A stretch of 64,000 bases of DNA from Syntrophomonas sp. UBA5314. GTDB lineage: Bacteria; Bacillota; Syntrophomonadia; Syntrophomonadales; Syntrophomonadaceae. Under the pieces are notes generated by a model. It searched no databases, was not told the DNA's origin, and saw only the letters and a list, made by a program, of their open reading frames with translations. Positions 43,690-51,076 of the stretch are shown here, piece by piece. Made by a program: the position numbers and the translations under genes. Each line of letters opens with the position of its first letter. Position 1 is the stretch's first letter. The stretch spans positions 301,940 to 365,939 of the forward strand of contig DHRK01000007.1 of NCBI GenBank assembly GCA_002410325.1, read 5' to 3'.

Positions 43690-43772
43690 TTAAAAAAGCG
43701 CTCCCCCTGTCGTGCCCGCTCTATGTTTTTGGGTAAACCGGCTGCTTCGCGCCCGGCCGCCGCGCAAACTGC

Positions 43773-43836
43773 TAACAATTGTTAACTCATGTTTAGACAG
43801 CTGTGAATTACTATCCTGCATCTGCTCAAATATAAT
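43773..43836 (+). promoter_or_regulatory. Promoter P3 with paired palindromic operators
   Basis: TAACAATTGTTA (43773-43784, perfect palindrome) and AGACAGCTGTGA (43795-43806) are centred 22 bp apart. The -10 TATAAT (43831-43836) is centred exactly 33 bp after the second. Drives the lipoprotein genes from 43955. In the leader, 43874-43921, lies a 15-codon open frame of doubtful meaning. Confidence 0.65.
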
Positions 43837-43954
43837 GATACTCAAAGTGGCGCAAAAAGGAAATTTTACATCTATGTCCAAGGAGAAGGCAAATAAAAAA
43901 CCGCGTGATCAAAAAATATGAAGAAGAAATACGCAGTTTAAAGGAGGATAAATA

Positions 43955-44503
43955 GTGAAAACAACTAAGAGGTTACTGGTTTGGGCTTTAACCATGATGA
44001 TTATCGCGTCCCTGGTGGGCTGTGGCGCCTCGACCACTACTTCGACCAGTTCGTCGGGCTCCACGTTGAAAAAGGAAATATCGCTGCCCCAGGGATGGGA
44101 GATGAAGGATGCGATCTCCGCTGAGGAGGTTGGTGCTATTGTCGGGGAAACGATGACCTACTTCGCGCAACTCGACAGCAACGCGCAGAATGGTAAACCC
44201 TCCTGCGCTTATAACGTTCCAGGCAAAGAGTTCTCCAAGATTTACTTTCGTGCCTATGTAAACGGTGGGAGCGAGCAATTTGAGCGCACCAAAAATTACG
44301 CGGTGAAAGACTCCCTCAAAGAAGTGAGCGGGCTTGGGGACAAGGCCTATATCTGTGATTCTACTGACGAGACGGTGATCGTGGTGCAGAAGGGTGAAAC
44401 TGTGGTGAAGGTCTCCTGGCAGCCCAAATTCTACAGCAAGTTTGACAAGGAGGAGTTGAGCAAAAAACTTGCCGGCAAGCTGCTGGAGAACATGTACAAA
44501 TAA
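43955..44503 (+). CDS. Lipoprotein, tandem copy 1
   Basis: 182 residues. Lipobox LVGC near residue 23, a Ser/Thr linker, then a roughly 130-residue domain (ISLPQGWEMKDAISAEEVGAIVG, GKPSCAYNVPGKEF, SGLGDKAYICDSTDE, in parts). GTG start with AAAGGAGG upstream. No known family recognised. 85-90 percent alike to the next copy, including the upstream 40 bases, so a recent duplication. Confidence 0.8.
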   Translation: MKTTKRLLVWALTMMIIASLVGCGASTTTSTSSSGSTLKKEISLPQGWEMKDAISAEEVGAIVGETMTYFAQLDSNAQNGKPSCAYNVPGKEFSKIYFRAYVNGGSEQFERTKNYAVKDSLKEVSGLGDKAYICDSTDETVIVVQKGETVVKVSWQPKFYSKFDKEELSKKLAGKLLENMYK

Positions 44504-44671
44504 GGGAGGAAGCATATGGAACGAATCCCGAACCAATATAATTTCAAAAATACGGACTTATGAACTGCAGGCGGCAGAAGATTTCGGAAAGGAGGTTGTT
44601 TAGAAGAAGTCGTTGATACCTGTCCAGACCATGGACGAAGAAGAAATACGCAGTTTAAAGGAGGATAAACA
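44504..44671 (+). pseudogene. Remnant between the duplicated lipoproteins
   Basis: Copy 1 is followed by GGGAGGAAGCATATGGA, closely parallel to the GGGAGGAAGCATCATGAAG that begins the gene after copy 2. Here the frame (44515-44562) ends after 15 codons, so it seems to be a lost version of that neighbour. The last 35 bases duplicate the leader of copy 1. Confidence 0.45.
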
Positions 44672-45223
44672 GTGAAAACAACTAAGAGGTTACTGGTTTT
44701 GGCTTTGACCATGATGATTATCGTATCCCTGGTGGGCTGTGGCGCCTCGAACACTACTTCGACCAGTTCGTCGGGCCCCACGTTGAAAAAGGAAATATCG
44801 CTGCCCCAGGGATGGGAGATGAAGGATGCGATCTCCGCTGAGGAGGTTGGCGCCATTGTCGGGGAAACGATGACCTACTTCCCGGAAGCCAACAGCAGCG
44901 CGAAGAATGGTAAACCCTCCTGCGGCTATACGGTTGCCGGCAAGGATTTCTCCAAGATTGCCTTTAATGCCTATGTAAACGGTGGGAGCAAGGAATTTGA
45001 GAGCACCAAAAATTTCGCGGTGAAAGACTCCGTCAAAGAAGTGAGCGGGCTTGGGGACAAGGCCTATATCTGTGATTTTACTACCGGCGCGACGGCGATC
45101 GTGGTGCAGAAGGGTGAAACGGTGGTAAGGGTCGACTGGCAGCCCAAAACCTACAGCAAGTTTGACAAGGAGGAGTTGGGCAAAAAACTTGCCGGCAAGC
45201 TGCTGGAGAACATGTACAAGTAG
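44672..45223 (+). CDS. Lipoprotein, tandem copy 2
   Basis: 183 residues, same lipobox and domain as copy 1. Differences cluster in the middle (YFPEANSSAKNGKPSCGYTV against YFAQLDSNAQNGKPSCAYNV), with the two Cys (GKPSC and AYIC) kept, perhaps as a disulfide. GTG start with AAAGGAGG. Confidence 0.8.
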   Translation: MKTTKRLLVLALTMMIIVSLVGCGASNTTSTSSSGPTLKKEISLPQGWEMKDAISAEEVGAIVGETMTYFPEANSSAKNGKPSCGYTVAGKDFSKIAFNAYVNGGSKEFESTKNFAVKDSVKEVSGLGDKAYICDFTTGATAIVVQKGETVVRVDWQPKTYSKFDKEELGKKLAGKLLENMYK

Positions 45224-45235
45224 GGAGGAAGCATC

Positions 45236-45742
45236 ATGAAGAGACCAGGCCTACTATCCTCTCTGCTGCTTATTGCGTTTATGACAGCCCTCCTGGGGTG
45301 CTCACAGAACGGCGCCCCAGGAGGCGAAGGCACAACCAGTCAGTCCAGCGTTCCGGCTATTGAGGGCAGCACTTTCGACGCCCCGGGATTTACCATAATA
45401 GTGCCCAAAGACTGGGAGAGTACGAGTTTTGACGGCGGAGTACGAATGTATAAAGGCACTAATGACATTATTGAGGTGTCCGTCCGCGGATATAATATGA
45501 CGGCAGGCGAGGACAAATCCCAGAGTGAAGGCTTTGCCCAGCGTTACAATGGAACGAAGCCTGAACAAGTAGATTTCGCTGGCATGAAATTTTGGAAAAC
45601 CACTTTTACCGCAGGGTCAGTATATCAAACAAGCTACATGAGCATGAAGAACGGGCAATTGGTAGCCGTAAAAATTGCCGGACCCGATCATGAAACGAAC
45701 CAAACCATGAGCGGGATTTTAAGCACTCTGAAATTCAGATAA
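45236..45742 (+). CDS. Lipoprotein of unknown function
   Basis: 168 residues. Lipobox LLGC near residue 22. The rest (FDAPGFTIIVPKDWESTSFDGGVRMYKG, in parts FTIIVPKDWESTSFDG; MKFWKTTFTAGSVYQTSYM) is like small PsbP-like or 'photosystem fold' lipoproteins of Firmicutes; similarity is weak. Separated by 12 bp from copy 2. Confidence 0.7.
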   Translation: MKRPGLLSSLLLIAFMTALLGCSQNGAPGGEGTTSQSSVPAIEGSTFDAPGFTIIVPKDWESTSFDGGVRMYKGTNDIIEVSVRGYNMTAGEDKSQSEGFAQRYNGTKPEQVDFAGMKFWKTTFTAGSVYQTSYMSMKNGQLVAVKIAGPDHETNQTMSGILSTLKFR

Positions 45743-45766
45743 GAATTTAAGGAGGCGTTTATATAC

Positions 45767-46426
45767 ATGCAAGCAAGCGATATTATTATACCGCTGTCGT
45801 TTGTTATAGTCCTGGGCGGCATGGCCTGGTGGATCACTTCAGCTAAAAAAAGGGGCCATCAAGCTCGCGGCCGCCTGGCGGAATTAAACGGCTGGCAGTA
45901 TGAAGCAGGCTCAGGGGTATATAAAATAGGAGATGACAAAGAACAAGCCAATATTCTGTACCGTGTTTCCGGAAGCCTGCCGGACGGGAAGTCGTGGCGC
46001 ATGGAAGTCCGGATGCGCATGGAAGTCGACCAAACCGGCATGAGCGAGTCTACTGTTTGGCAAATGCCCTCTGGGGACATGACCGTACTGTTAATGCAGC
46101 GCAGTTCGGTGCCTGTATCCACGGAAATGAAGACCGCCGTTTTGCGCAAAAACGGCATCAACATCGATGTGGGCAAACTGCATACAGTAGAAATAGCCAG
46201 CCTTTCAACCGCTTCAGATCCGTATGAAGTCTACGCAGATGAAAGGGAGAAAGCCCGAGCGCGGCTGAATCCGGTTACGCCATTCATAGCCTACTTTTCC
46301 AGAGCCAAGGCACGCCCGTCGGTATGCATGACTCCGGGGAATACAGCGGTGCGCCTGCCGCTGTGCCTGGAGAAGCCTGCTGATATGGAAGCACTGATCC
46401 GCCTTGGCTTGGCGCTGTGCAGCTAG
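45767..46426 (+). CDS. Membrane-anchored protein of unknown function
   Basis: 219 residues with one N-terminal helix (IIIPLSFVIVLGGMAWWI) and a soluble part (GWQYEAGSGVYKIGDDKEQA, RMEVRMRMEVDQTGM). No known family recognised. AAGGAGG precedes the ATG. Confidence 0.7.
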   Translation: MQASDIIIPLSFVIVLGGMAWWITSAKKRGHQARGRLAELNGWQYEAGSGVYKIGDDKEQANILYRVSGSLPDGKSWRMEVRMRMEVDQTGMSESTVWQMPSGDMTVLLMQRSSVPVSTEMKTAVLRKNGINIDVGKLHTVEIASLSTASDPYEVYADEREKARARLNPVTPFIAYFSRAKARPSVCMTPGNTAVRLPLCLEKPADMEALIRLGLALCS

Positions 46427-46447
46427 TTGCTTTATGGAGGATAGCCC

Positions 46448-47491
46448 ATGTTTAAGGATAAGAAAAGGCTGCTGACGATATTGGCCCTTTTTACTATAAT
46501 TTCTTTTGTTTTTTCCTCTGCCGCCCACTCCGGGGTCGGAAACAGCACCAGCCATTCATCGGGCTCCAAGAGTTCATCGGGCAGCAAATCGAAATCCAGC
46601 GGTTCAGGCAGTTCCAAATCGAGTTCTTCCAGCGGCTCGAGTTCAAGTTCATCTTCTTCCTCTAGCTCCAGCTCAGTTTCTGGCCAAAGCTCCGGTACAG
46701 GTTCGGGGTATACTGCCGGATCAGCCGGTGCACCCACGGGAAGCGCCAGTTCTTCGCCCACATCTTCAAAGGCGGCGGGTTTTGCCGCTGCCATGCTGGC
46801 TCTATTCGTCGGCCTTCCCCTGCTTGTCGTTTTGGCCGGCATTGTAGCCCTGGCAGTATTTCTGCGAAGGAGAAAAGGCACAGTCCGGCCGCAGGAGGCA
46901 GCCGTAGCCCCAAGGCAAATGCTTATAGCCGATCTCACCTCTTTAAAGGAACGTGATCCCGATTTCAATGAAGACCTGTTCATTGCCAAAGTCAGCAATA
47001 TTTATATTCAGCTTCAGGAATCCTGGGAAGCCAAGGAGTGGCAAAAAGTCCGGCCTTTTGAATCGGATGAACTCTTTAACATGCACAAGCGCCAGCTCCA
47101 GGAATTTATCGACAGCAACACGACCAATGTGGTGGACGACATCGCTGTTCTAAAAGCACAAATCCACAATTACCGTGAATACGGCGACACTGAAACCCTG
47201 AATGTATACTTGAAAGCCAGAATAAAAGACTACGTCATAGATGACGCAAGTAAAAAGGTCATTGAAGGAGACCCCAGGCAAGAAATTGTCATGGAATATA
47301 TCCTTAGCATGTCTCGCAAGAAAGGCGTTCTAAGCAGGAGCGGCGAAGGTACCGCCGTAAAAACCTGTCCTAACTGCGGAGCCAACATCAGTATCAATGC
47401 TGCGGGAGAGTGCAAATACTGCGGCAGCGTCGTTACCAGTGGAGATTTTGACTGGGTGCTGACCCGTCTGGATGTACTGTCACAGACTTGA
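46448..47491 (+). CDS. Ser-rich membrane protein with Tim44-like and zinc-ribbon domains
   Basis: 347 residues: signal peptide, then a 60-residue Ser/Gly low-complexity region (about 30-95), a membrane helix (AAMLALFVGLPLLVVLAGIVAL in parts), a Tim44-like domain (DPDFNEDLFIAKVSNIYIQL, EWQKVRPFESDELFNMH) and a C-terminal zinc ribbon CPNCGANIS...CKYCGSVV. Tim44-like proteins bind membranes and other proteins. Last gene of the run started by P3. Confidence 0.75.
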   Translation: MFKDKKRLLTILALFTIISFVFSSAAHSGVGNSTSHSSGSKSSSGSKSKSSGSGSSKSSSSSGSSSSSSSSSSSSSVSGQSSGTGSGYTAGSAGAPTGSASSSPTSSKAAGFAAAMLALFVGLPLLVVLAGIVALAVFLRRRKGTVRPQEAAVAPRQMLIADLTSLKERDPDFNEDLFIAKVSNIYIQLQESWEAKEWQKVRPFESDELFNMHKRQLQEFIDSNTTNVVDDIAVLKAQIHNYREYGDTETLNVYLKARIKDYVIDDASKKVIEGDPRQEIVMEYILSMSRKKGVLSRSGEGTAVKTCPNCGANISINAAGECKYCGSVVTSGDFDWVLTRLDVLSQT

Positions 47492-47527
47492 CATGTTTAA
47501 ACGGCACTCCTAGCTTTGGCAGTTTCT

Positions 47528-47647
47528 GGCGGAAGCGACCTGGCCAGGATCATCCAGCACATGCACCGGAGCCGCTTGCCCATCAAACCGGGCGGCGGCT
47601 GTTACGGCAAGGTTACGCCTTCGAAAAACTGGCCGAACTTTGTTTGA
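47528..47647 (+). pseudogene. Diverged 3'-terminal fragment of the EndoQ gene (right repeat)
   Basis: Reads GGSDLARIIQHMHRSRLPIK then PGGGCYGKVTPSKNWPNFV and a stop, against VGGSDLARIIQRMRRGRLPI then KPGGGGRYGKVAPLKEWPD in the full gene at 20510-21691. No start codon or upstream domain. The change pattern is mostly silent, so it was once under coding constraint. Confidence 0.85.
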
Positions 47648-47675
47648 TTCAGATTTGCAAGCGTTCTCTTTATCA

Positions 47676-47717
47676 ATAAAAAAGGTCCAACACCATACGC
47701 ATACGATGCGGGACCTT
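47676..47717 (-). terminator. Intrinsic terminator of the toxin-antitoxin operon
   Basis: Minus-strand arms AAGGTCC/GGACCTT with an inner GCAT/ATGC hairpin, followed by TTTTTTATTG. Confidence 0.7.
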
Positions 47718-47739
47718 AATCATTATTTAGTTAACGGTA

Positions 47740-48096
47740 TTATCCCCTATTTCTTAACTCAATCTCTGTGACTAACCATTGTAAGTCAGGTAGGCTCATT
47801 TGCCCTATATAATCATTTTCTTTAATCGTATTTTTCAGGTCACTTTCGGACAATTTAATTAATCTGCGACTTAATGCATATGAAGCTTGATCCAGAGGAA
47901 TTTTACGCCAATTTATAATTGGAATCTTAAACTTATCATAGAATGATGGTGGATCGCCAGGAGCTTTTGTTGTAGTGGTAACTAAAAAATAAATAGCATC
48001 TTTTGTTTTTTCCAGTATGATTGCTGGCCTAACTTTAGAATCGCTTATATCTTCATACTCAACTTCAAGCCACCATACTGACCCAACGCCAAACAT
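47740..48096 (-). CDS. MazF/PemK-type toxin (mRNA interferase)
   Basis: 118 residues. The N-terminal GSVWWLEVEYEDISDSKVRPAIILEKTKD (in parts SVWWLEVEY, SKVRPAIILEKT) has the family's usual beginning with an Arg-Pro loop, and FLVTTTTKAP fits the S3 strand with the catalytic Thr region. Such proteins cut mRNA. Start overlaps the antitoxin stop by one base (TGATG). Confidence 0.8.
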   Translation of the reverse strand: MFGVGSVWWLEVEYEDISDSKVRPAIILEKTKDAIYFLVTTTTKAPGDPPSFYDKFKIPIINWRKIPLDQASYALSRRLIKLSESDLKNTIKENDYIGQMSLPDLQWLVTEIELRNRG

Positions 48097-48296
48097 CAGT
48101 CATCGTCTTCCATTATATAACGATGATCTTTATTGTTTTTGTCCAGAATAATCTTGCCGTCTTTGACTGTCTTTGGAGTAATAGAAATTTTATCTAATAA
48201 CTCTTTGGATAATCCTTTATATTCCTGCTCCTTTTTCTGTATCGCTGGCATTTTATCTCCCCTCTCTTTAGGACTCTTCTCTTTTTTCTTGTCCAT
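48096..48296 (-). CDS. Antitoxin partner of the MazF-type protein
   Basis: 66 residues, highly charged. Not a standard MazE AbrB-fold sequence. Its C-terminus (DKNNKDHRYIMEDDD) is acidic and probably binds the toxin. AGGGGG precedes ATG. The upstream 278 bp (48297-48574) hold direct AAACAGTTTAT repeats at about 48486 and 48512; I see no other gene. Confidence 0.7.
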   Translation of the reverse strand: MDKKKEKSPKERGDKMPAIQKKEQEYKGLSKELLDKISITPKTVKDGKIILDKNNKDHRYIMEDDD

Positions 48297-48574
48297 AAAG
48301 ATCCCCCTCTGAATACCATGTTTATGTATATTCTTTCTGATTCAGAAGGGATATAGTCTTTGCATATACACATTATAACATCTAATAAAGCATATCATAC
48401 CGTTTACATATTCCCTCATAAAAATAAACCTCCTTAGTCATTGGAAGCAACCAATAAATAAGAAAGTTTATTTCAATACGAACAAACAGTTTATTGCTTT
48501 ATAGCGCTACAAAAACAGTTTATAGCTATAATTCATGCAAGGGCAATACATCTCTAACACCCAGTACTCCTCAG

Positions 48575-49375
48575 CTAGCTTACCTTGTTCTCCAATCTCA
48601 GCCGGTCGGCGATGATGGCTATGAATTCAGAATTGGTGGGCTTGCCTTTTTCCCCGCTGATGGTGTAGCCGAAGAACTTATTGATCTTATCGATGTCTCC
48701 CCGATCCCAGGCCAGTTCGATGGCATGGCGGATGGCTCGTTCCACCCGGCTGGGAGTTGTGTCATATTTCTGGGCAATGGTGGGGTACAATTCTTTGGTA
48801 ACCGCGCCCAGATAGTTGATCTCTTCCACTACCAGCATGATGGCGTCGCGCAAATACTGGTAGCCTTTGACATGGGCCGGCACTCCGATTTCATGGATGA
48901 CCTTGGTGACTTCCACTTCCAGGTTTTTCGGTGAATGAACCGGCATGCTGAGGGCGCTTATGGCCCCCTTGCTCTCGGTGCGGGGTTTAATGTCTCTCGC
49001 TACTTGACGAACCCGCTCACCCAATACCTGCAAGTTAAAAGGCTTCAATATGTAATAATCGGCACCCAATTCAACAGCCCTCTGGGTAATGTTTTCCTGG
49101 CCGAATGCGGTCAGAATGATAACCTTAGGTTTGGTCTCGGGTCTTAACTCATTCAGTTTTTCCAGGACGCCGATGCCATCCATATAGGGCATGATGAGAT
49201 CGAGGATCAGTACTTCAACTTCTTTCTTCTCCAGCGTTCCCAGTACTTCCATGCCGTTTGAACAAACCCCGGCCATTTCAAAATCAGGCTCATTGGCAAA
49301 ATAGTCCCTTAGGATTCCACAGAATTCTCGATTGTCATCCGCTATCAGTACTTTGATCTTGCTTTCACCGAACAT
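48575..49375 (-). CDS. spo0A: Sporulation master regulator Spo0A
   Basis: 266 residues. Receiver with DDNREF, acceptor LILDLIMPYMDG; C-terminal Spo0A_C domain (HEIGVPAHVKGYQYLRDAI, TPSRVERAIRHAIELAWDRG, GKPTNSEFIAIIADRLRL). It switches on early sporulation genes when phosphorylated. Preceded by a sigma-H-like promoter and an 0A box. Confidence 0.97.
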   Translation of the reverse strand: MFGESKIKVLIADDNREFCGILRDYFANEPDFEMAGVCSNGMEVLGTLEKKEVEVLILDLIMPYMDGIGVLEKLNELRPETKPKVIILTAFGQENITQRAVELGADYYILKPFNLQVLGERVRQVARDIKPRTESKGAISALSMPVHSPKNLEVEVTKVIHEIGVPAHVKGYQYLRDAIMLVVEEINYLGAVTKELYPTIAQKYDTTPSRVERAIRHAIELAWDRGDIDKINKFFGYTISGEKGKPTNSEFIAIIADRLRLENKVS

Positions 49376-49431
49376 CCAGCATTATTCCCCCTCACCCGTG
49401 TTTACCGGTTATTATGTTGATTTACAAACGG

Positions 49432-49459
49432 TTTCGACTAGGATTCAGGCATTTCCTCC
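49432..49459 (-). promoter_or_regulatory. Candidate sigma-H promoter of spo0A
   Basis: On the minus strand GGAGGAAAT (perfect match to RNAGGAWWW), 12-base spacer, GTCGAAA (6 of 7 to RNNGAAT). The -10 region also reads AGTCGAA, one mismatch from an 0A box (TGTCGAA), suggesting autoregulation. Confidence 0.55.
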
Positions 49460-49612
49460 TTTTATTTTCTACGAAATTAGTATATATTACCGCAACTAGA
49501 AACATTATGATACATAGAAATACAAAAGAAATTTGCCAAGAAATCCGGTAGATTTTCTATTGCCGGCCAGACGCTTCGGGCTGTTTTAAACATATCAGGC
49601 TTTTATTCGGTT

Positions 49613-49619
49613 TGTCGAA
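49613..49619 (+). promoter_or_regulatory. Spo0A box
   Basis: TGTCGAA in the context TTTGTCGAAAATG, between spoIVB and spo0A, 240 bp upstream of the spo0A start. Confidence 0.5.
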
Positions 49620-49637
49620 AATGTATGACATTATTGA

Positions 49638-50930
49638 CTAAAATTGAAGTTCCGACAACATCTGATCCATATAAATTCCGTATCCCCTGCTGGGATCGTT
49701 TAAGAATACGTGGGTTATAGCGCCCACAATGCGAGAATCCTGAATAATAGGGCTCCCGCTCATCCCCTGGATAATGCCCCCGGTCATGTTTAACAGGCGG
49801 GGATCGCTTATCCTTATTACCATTCCCTTGCCGCTGTCCCCTACCGGATAGAGCTTCTCAATATAAATATCGAATTTCTCAATTTCTTCTCCATTGATTA
49901 CGGTGTAAATCTGCGCCGCTCCCAATTGAACCTGGTGGGCGTAGGCCACCTCCAGGCTGCTCTCCACCAGGGGATTCTTGACATCCCGGGTGGTTTGGCC
50001 GTATATGCCGTAATAGGAGTTTTTGGCAATGCTCCCCTCTATAGCGCCCTGGGCGTTGAAAATGCCGATTTTTTCTCCCGGGTGCCCGGGAGTACCCGGC
50101 TTGATGCTCTGTATCGAGGCCGAGACGATTTTCCCCTGTAAAACATCGATCCCCTGTTTGGTGTCAGCATCCAGGATAATGTGCCCGAGAGCCCCGAAGC
50201 CCTTACTCTCAGGGTCCCAGAAACTTAAGGTTCCCACTCCCACCACCCCGTCGCGTACATAGAGTCCGATCCGGTAGCGGTTGGTTTCGGGGCAGAACTG
50301 GGCTTTGACCGGAATAGCCAGAGTCTCATTTTTTCTTTTTATCGTCAGGGTGGTAAGCTGACCTTTTTCTTCATCAATAGCGCGGGCCAGGTCTTCCTCG
50401 CTGTTGACGGCTTTATCGTTGGCTTGAAGGATCAGATCACCCAACGCTACTCCCTGTTCCCGGGCCGGATAGCTCTTTTGCCCGTCGACACCTCGCACTG
50501 GCGCATATCCCACGACCATGATTCCCCTCGATTGGAGAACCACTCCTATGGAATGGCCTCCGGGAATTAAGCGCCGGGTGGGCAGGGCCTCTACCGAAAT
50601 CGATTTGATAGGTATGATTCCCAGCAGCTTAAACTCGACATCCACCACTCCCGGCTTTACTCCGGTTATCTGGTAGCCGTCAGCATTATGACTTACCGCT
50701 ATGGGAGATTCCTGGGGAGCGGCAAATACGCTTTGCGAAGGCCTCAAGACCTTCATCTCAATTTTGTTGTCCAATTGCGGAGGGAGTTTTACAGGGATAA
50801 AGCAGGTCTGGCCCACCACCACCTTCTGATTGGCGGGGAGGCTCAAAATGGTGCGGGCCTGAGGCGTGACGCAGACAGCCAGCAAAAATAGAGAAATAAT
50901 GATTCCCAGAACAGGCCGTATTCTTTTCAA
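49638..50930 (-). CDS. spoIVB: SpoIVB serine peptidase (S55 family)
   Basis: 430 residues. N-terminal membrane anchor (VLGIIISLFLLAVCVTPQA), PDZ domain (GVLQSRGIMVVGYAPV, GDLILQANDKAVNSEEDLARAI in parts), S55 domain with catalytic His in GFGALGHIILDADTKQG (in parts) and Ser in IQGMSGSPIIQDSRIVGAITH (in parts GMSGSPIIQD). Secreted from the forespore, it signals SpoIVFA to activate sigma-K. Directly precedes spo0A as in bacilli. Confidence 0.95.
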   Translation of the reverse strand: MKRIRPVLGIIISLFLLAVCVTPQARTILSLPANQKVVVGQTCFIPVKLPPQLDNKIEMKVLRPSQSVFAAPQESPIAVSHNADGYQITGVKPGVVDVEFKLLGIIPIKSISVEALPTRRLIPGGHSIGVVLQSRGIMVVGYAPVRGVDGQKSYPAREQGVALGDLILQANDKAVNSEEDLARAIDEEKGQLTTLTIKRKNETLAIPVKAQFCPETNRYRIGLYVRDGVVGVGTLSFWDPESKGFGALGHIILDADTKQGIDVLQGKIVSASIQSIKPGTPGHPGEKIGIFNAQGAIEGSIAKNSYYGIYGQTTRDVKNPLVESSLEVAYAHQVQLGAAQIYTVINGEEIEKFDIYIEKLYPVGDSGKGMVIRISDPRLLNMTGGIIQGMSGSPIIQDSRIVGAITHVFLNDPSRGYGIYMDQMLSELQF

Positions 50931-51076
50931 AGGCTTTTCCTCCCGGGACGTAGAATATCACTATTCTTCCCGTTTTAACTTGCGCCTATGCAGTACAGCA
51001 GGCGTGTAGCAACGAGAGTCCCGCAGATTTTTTTCAATAAAAAGGGGGGTTAAGCAGGTTATTCAGGCAGGTATAT

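Noticed and set aside
47488..47679. 63-codon open frame over the EndoQ fragment
   Set aside because: Reads in the wrong frame of a gene fragment whose correct frame shows clear similarity to EndoQ.
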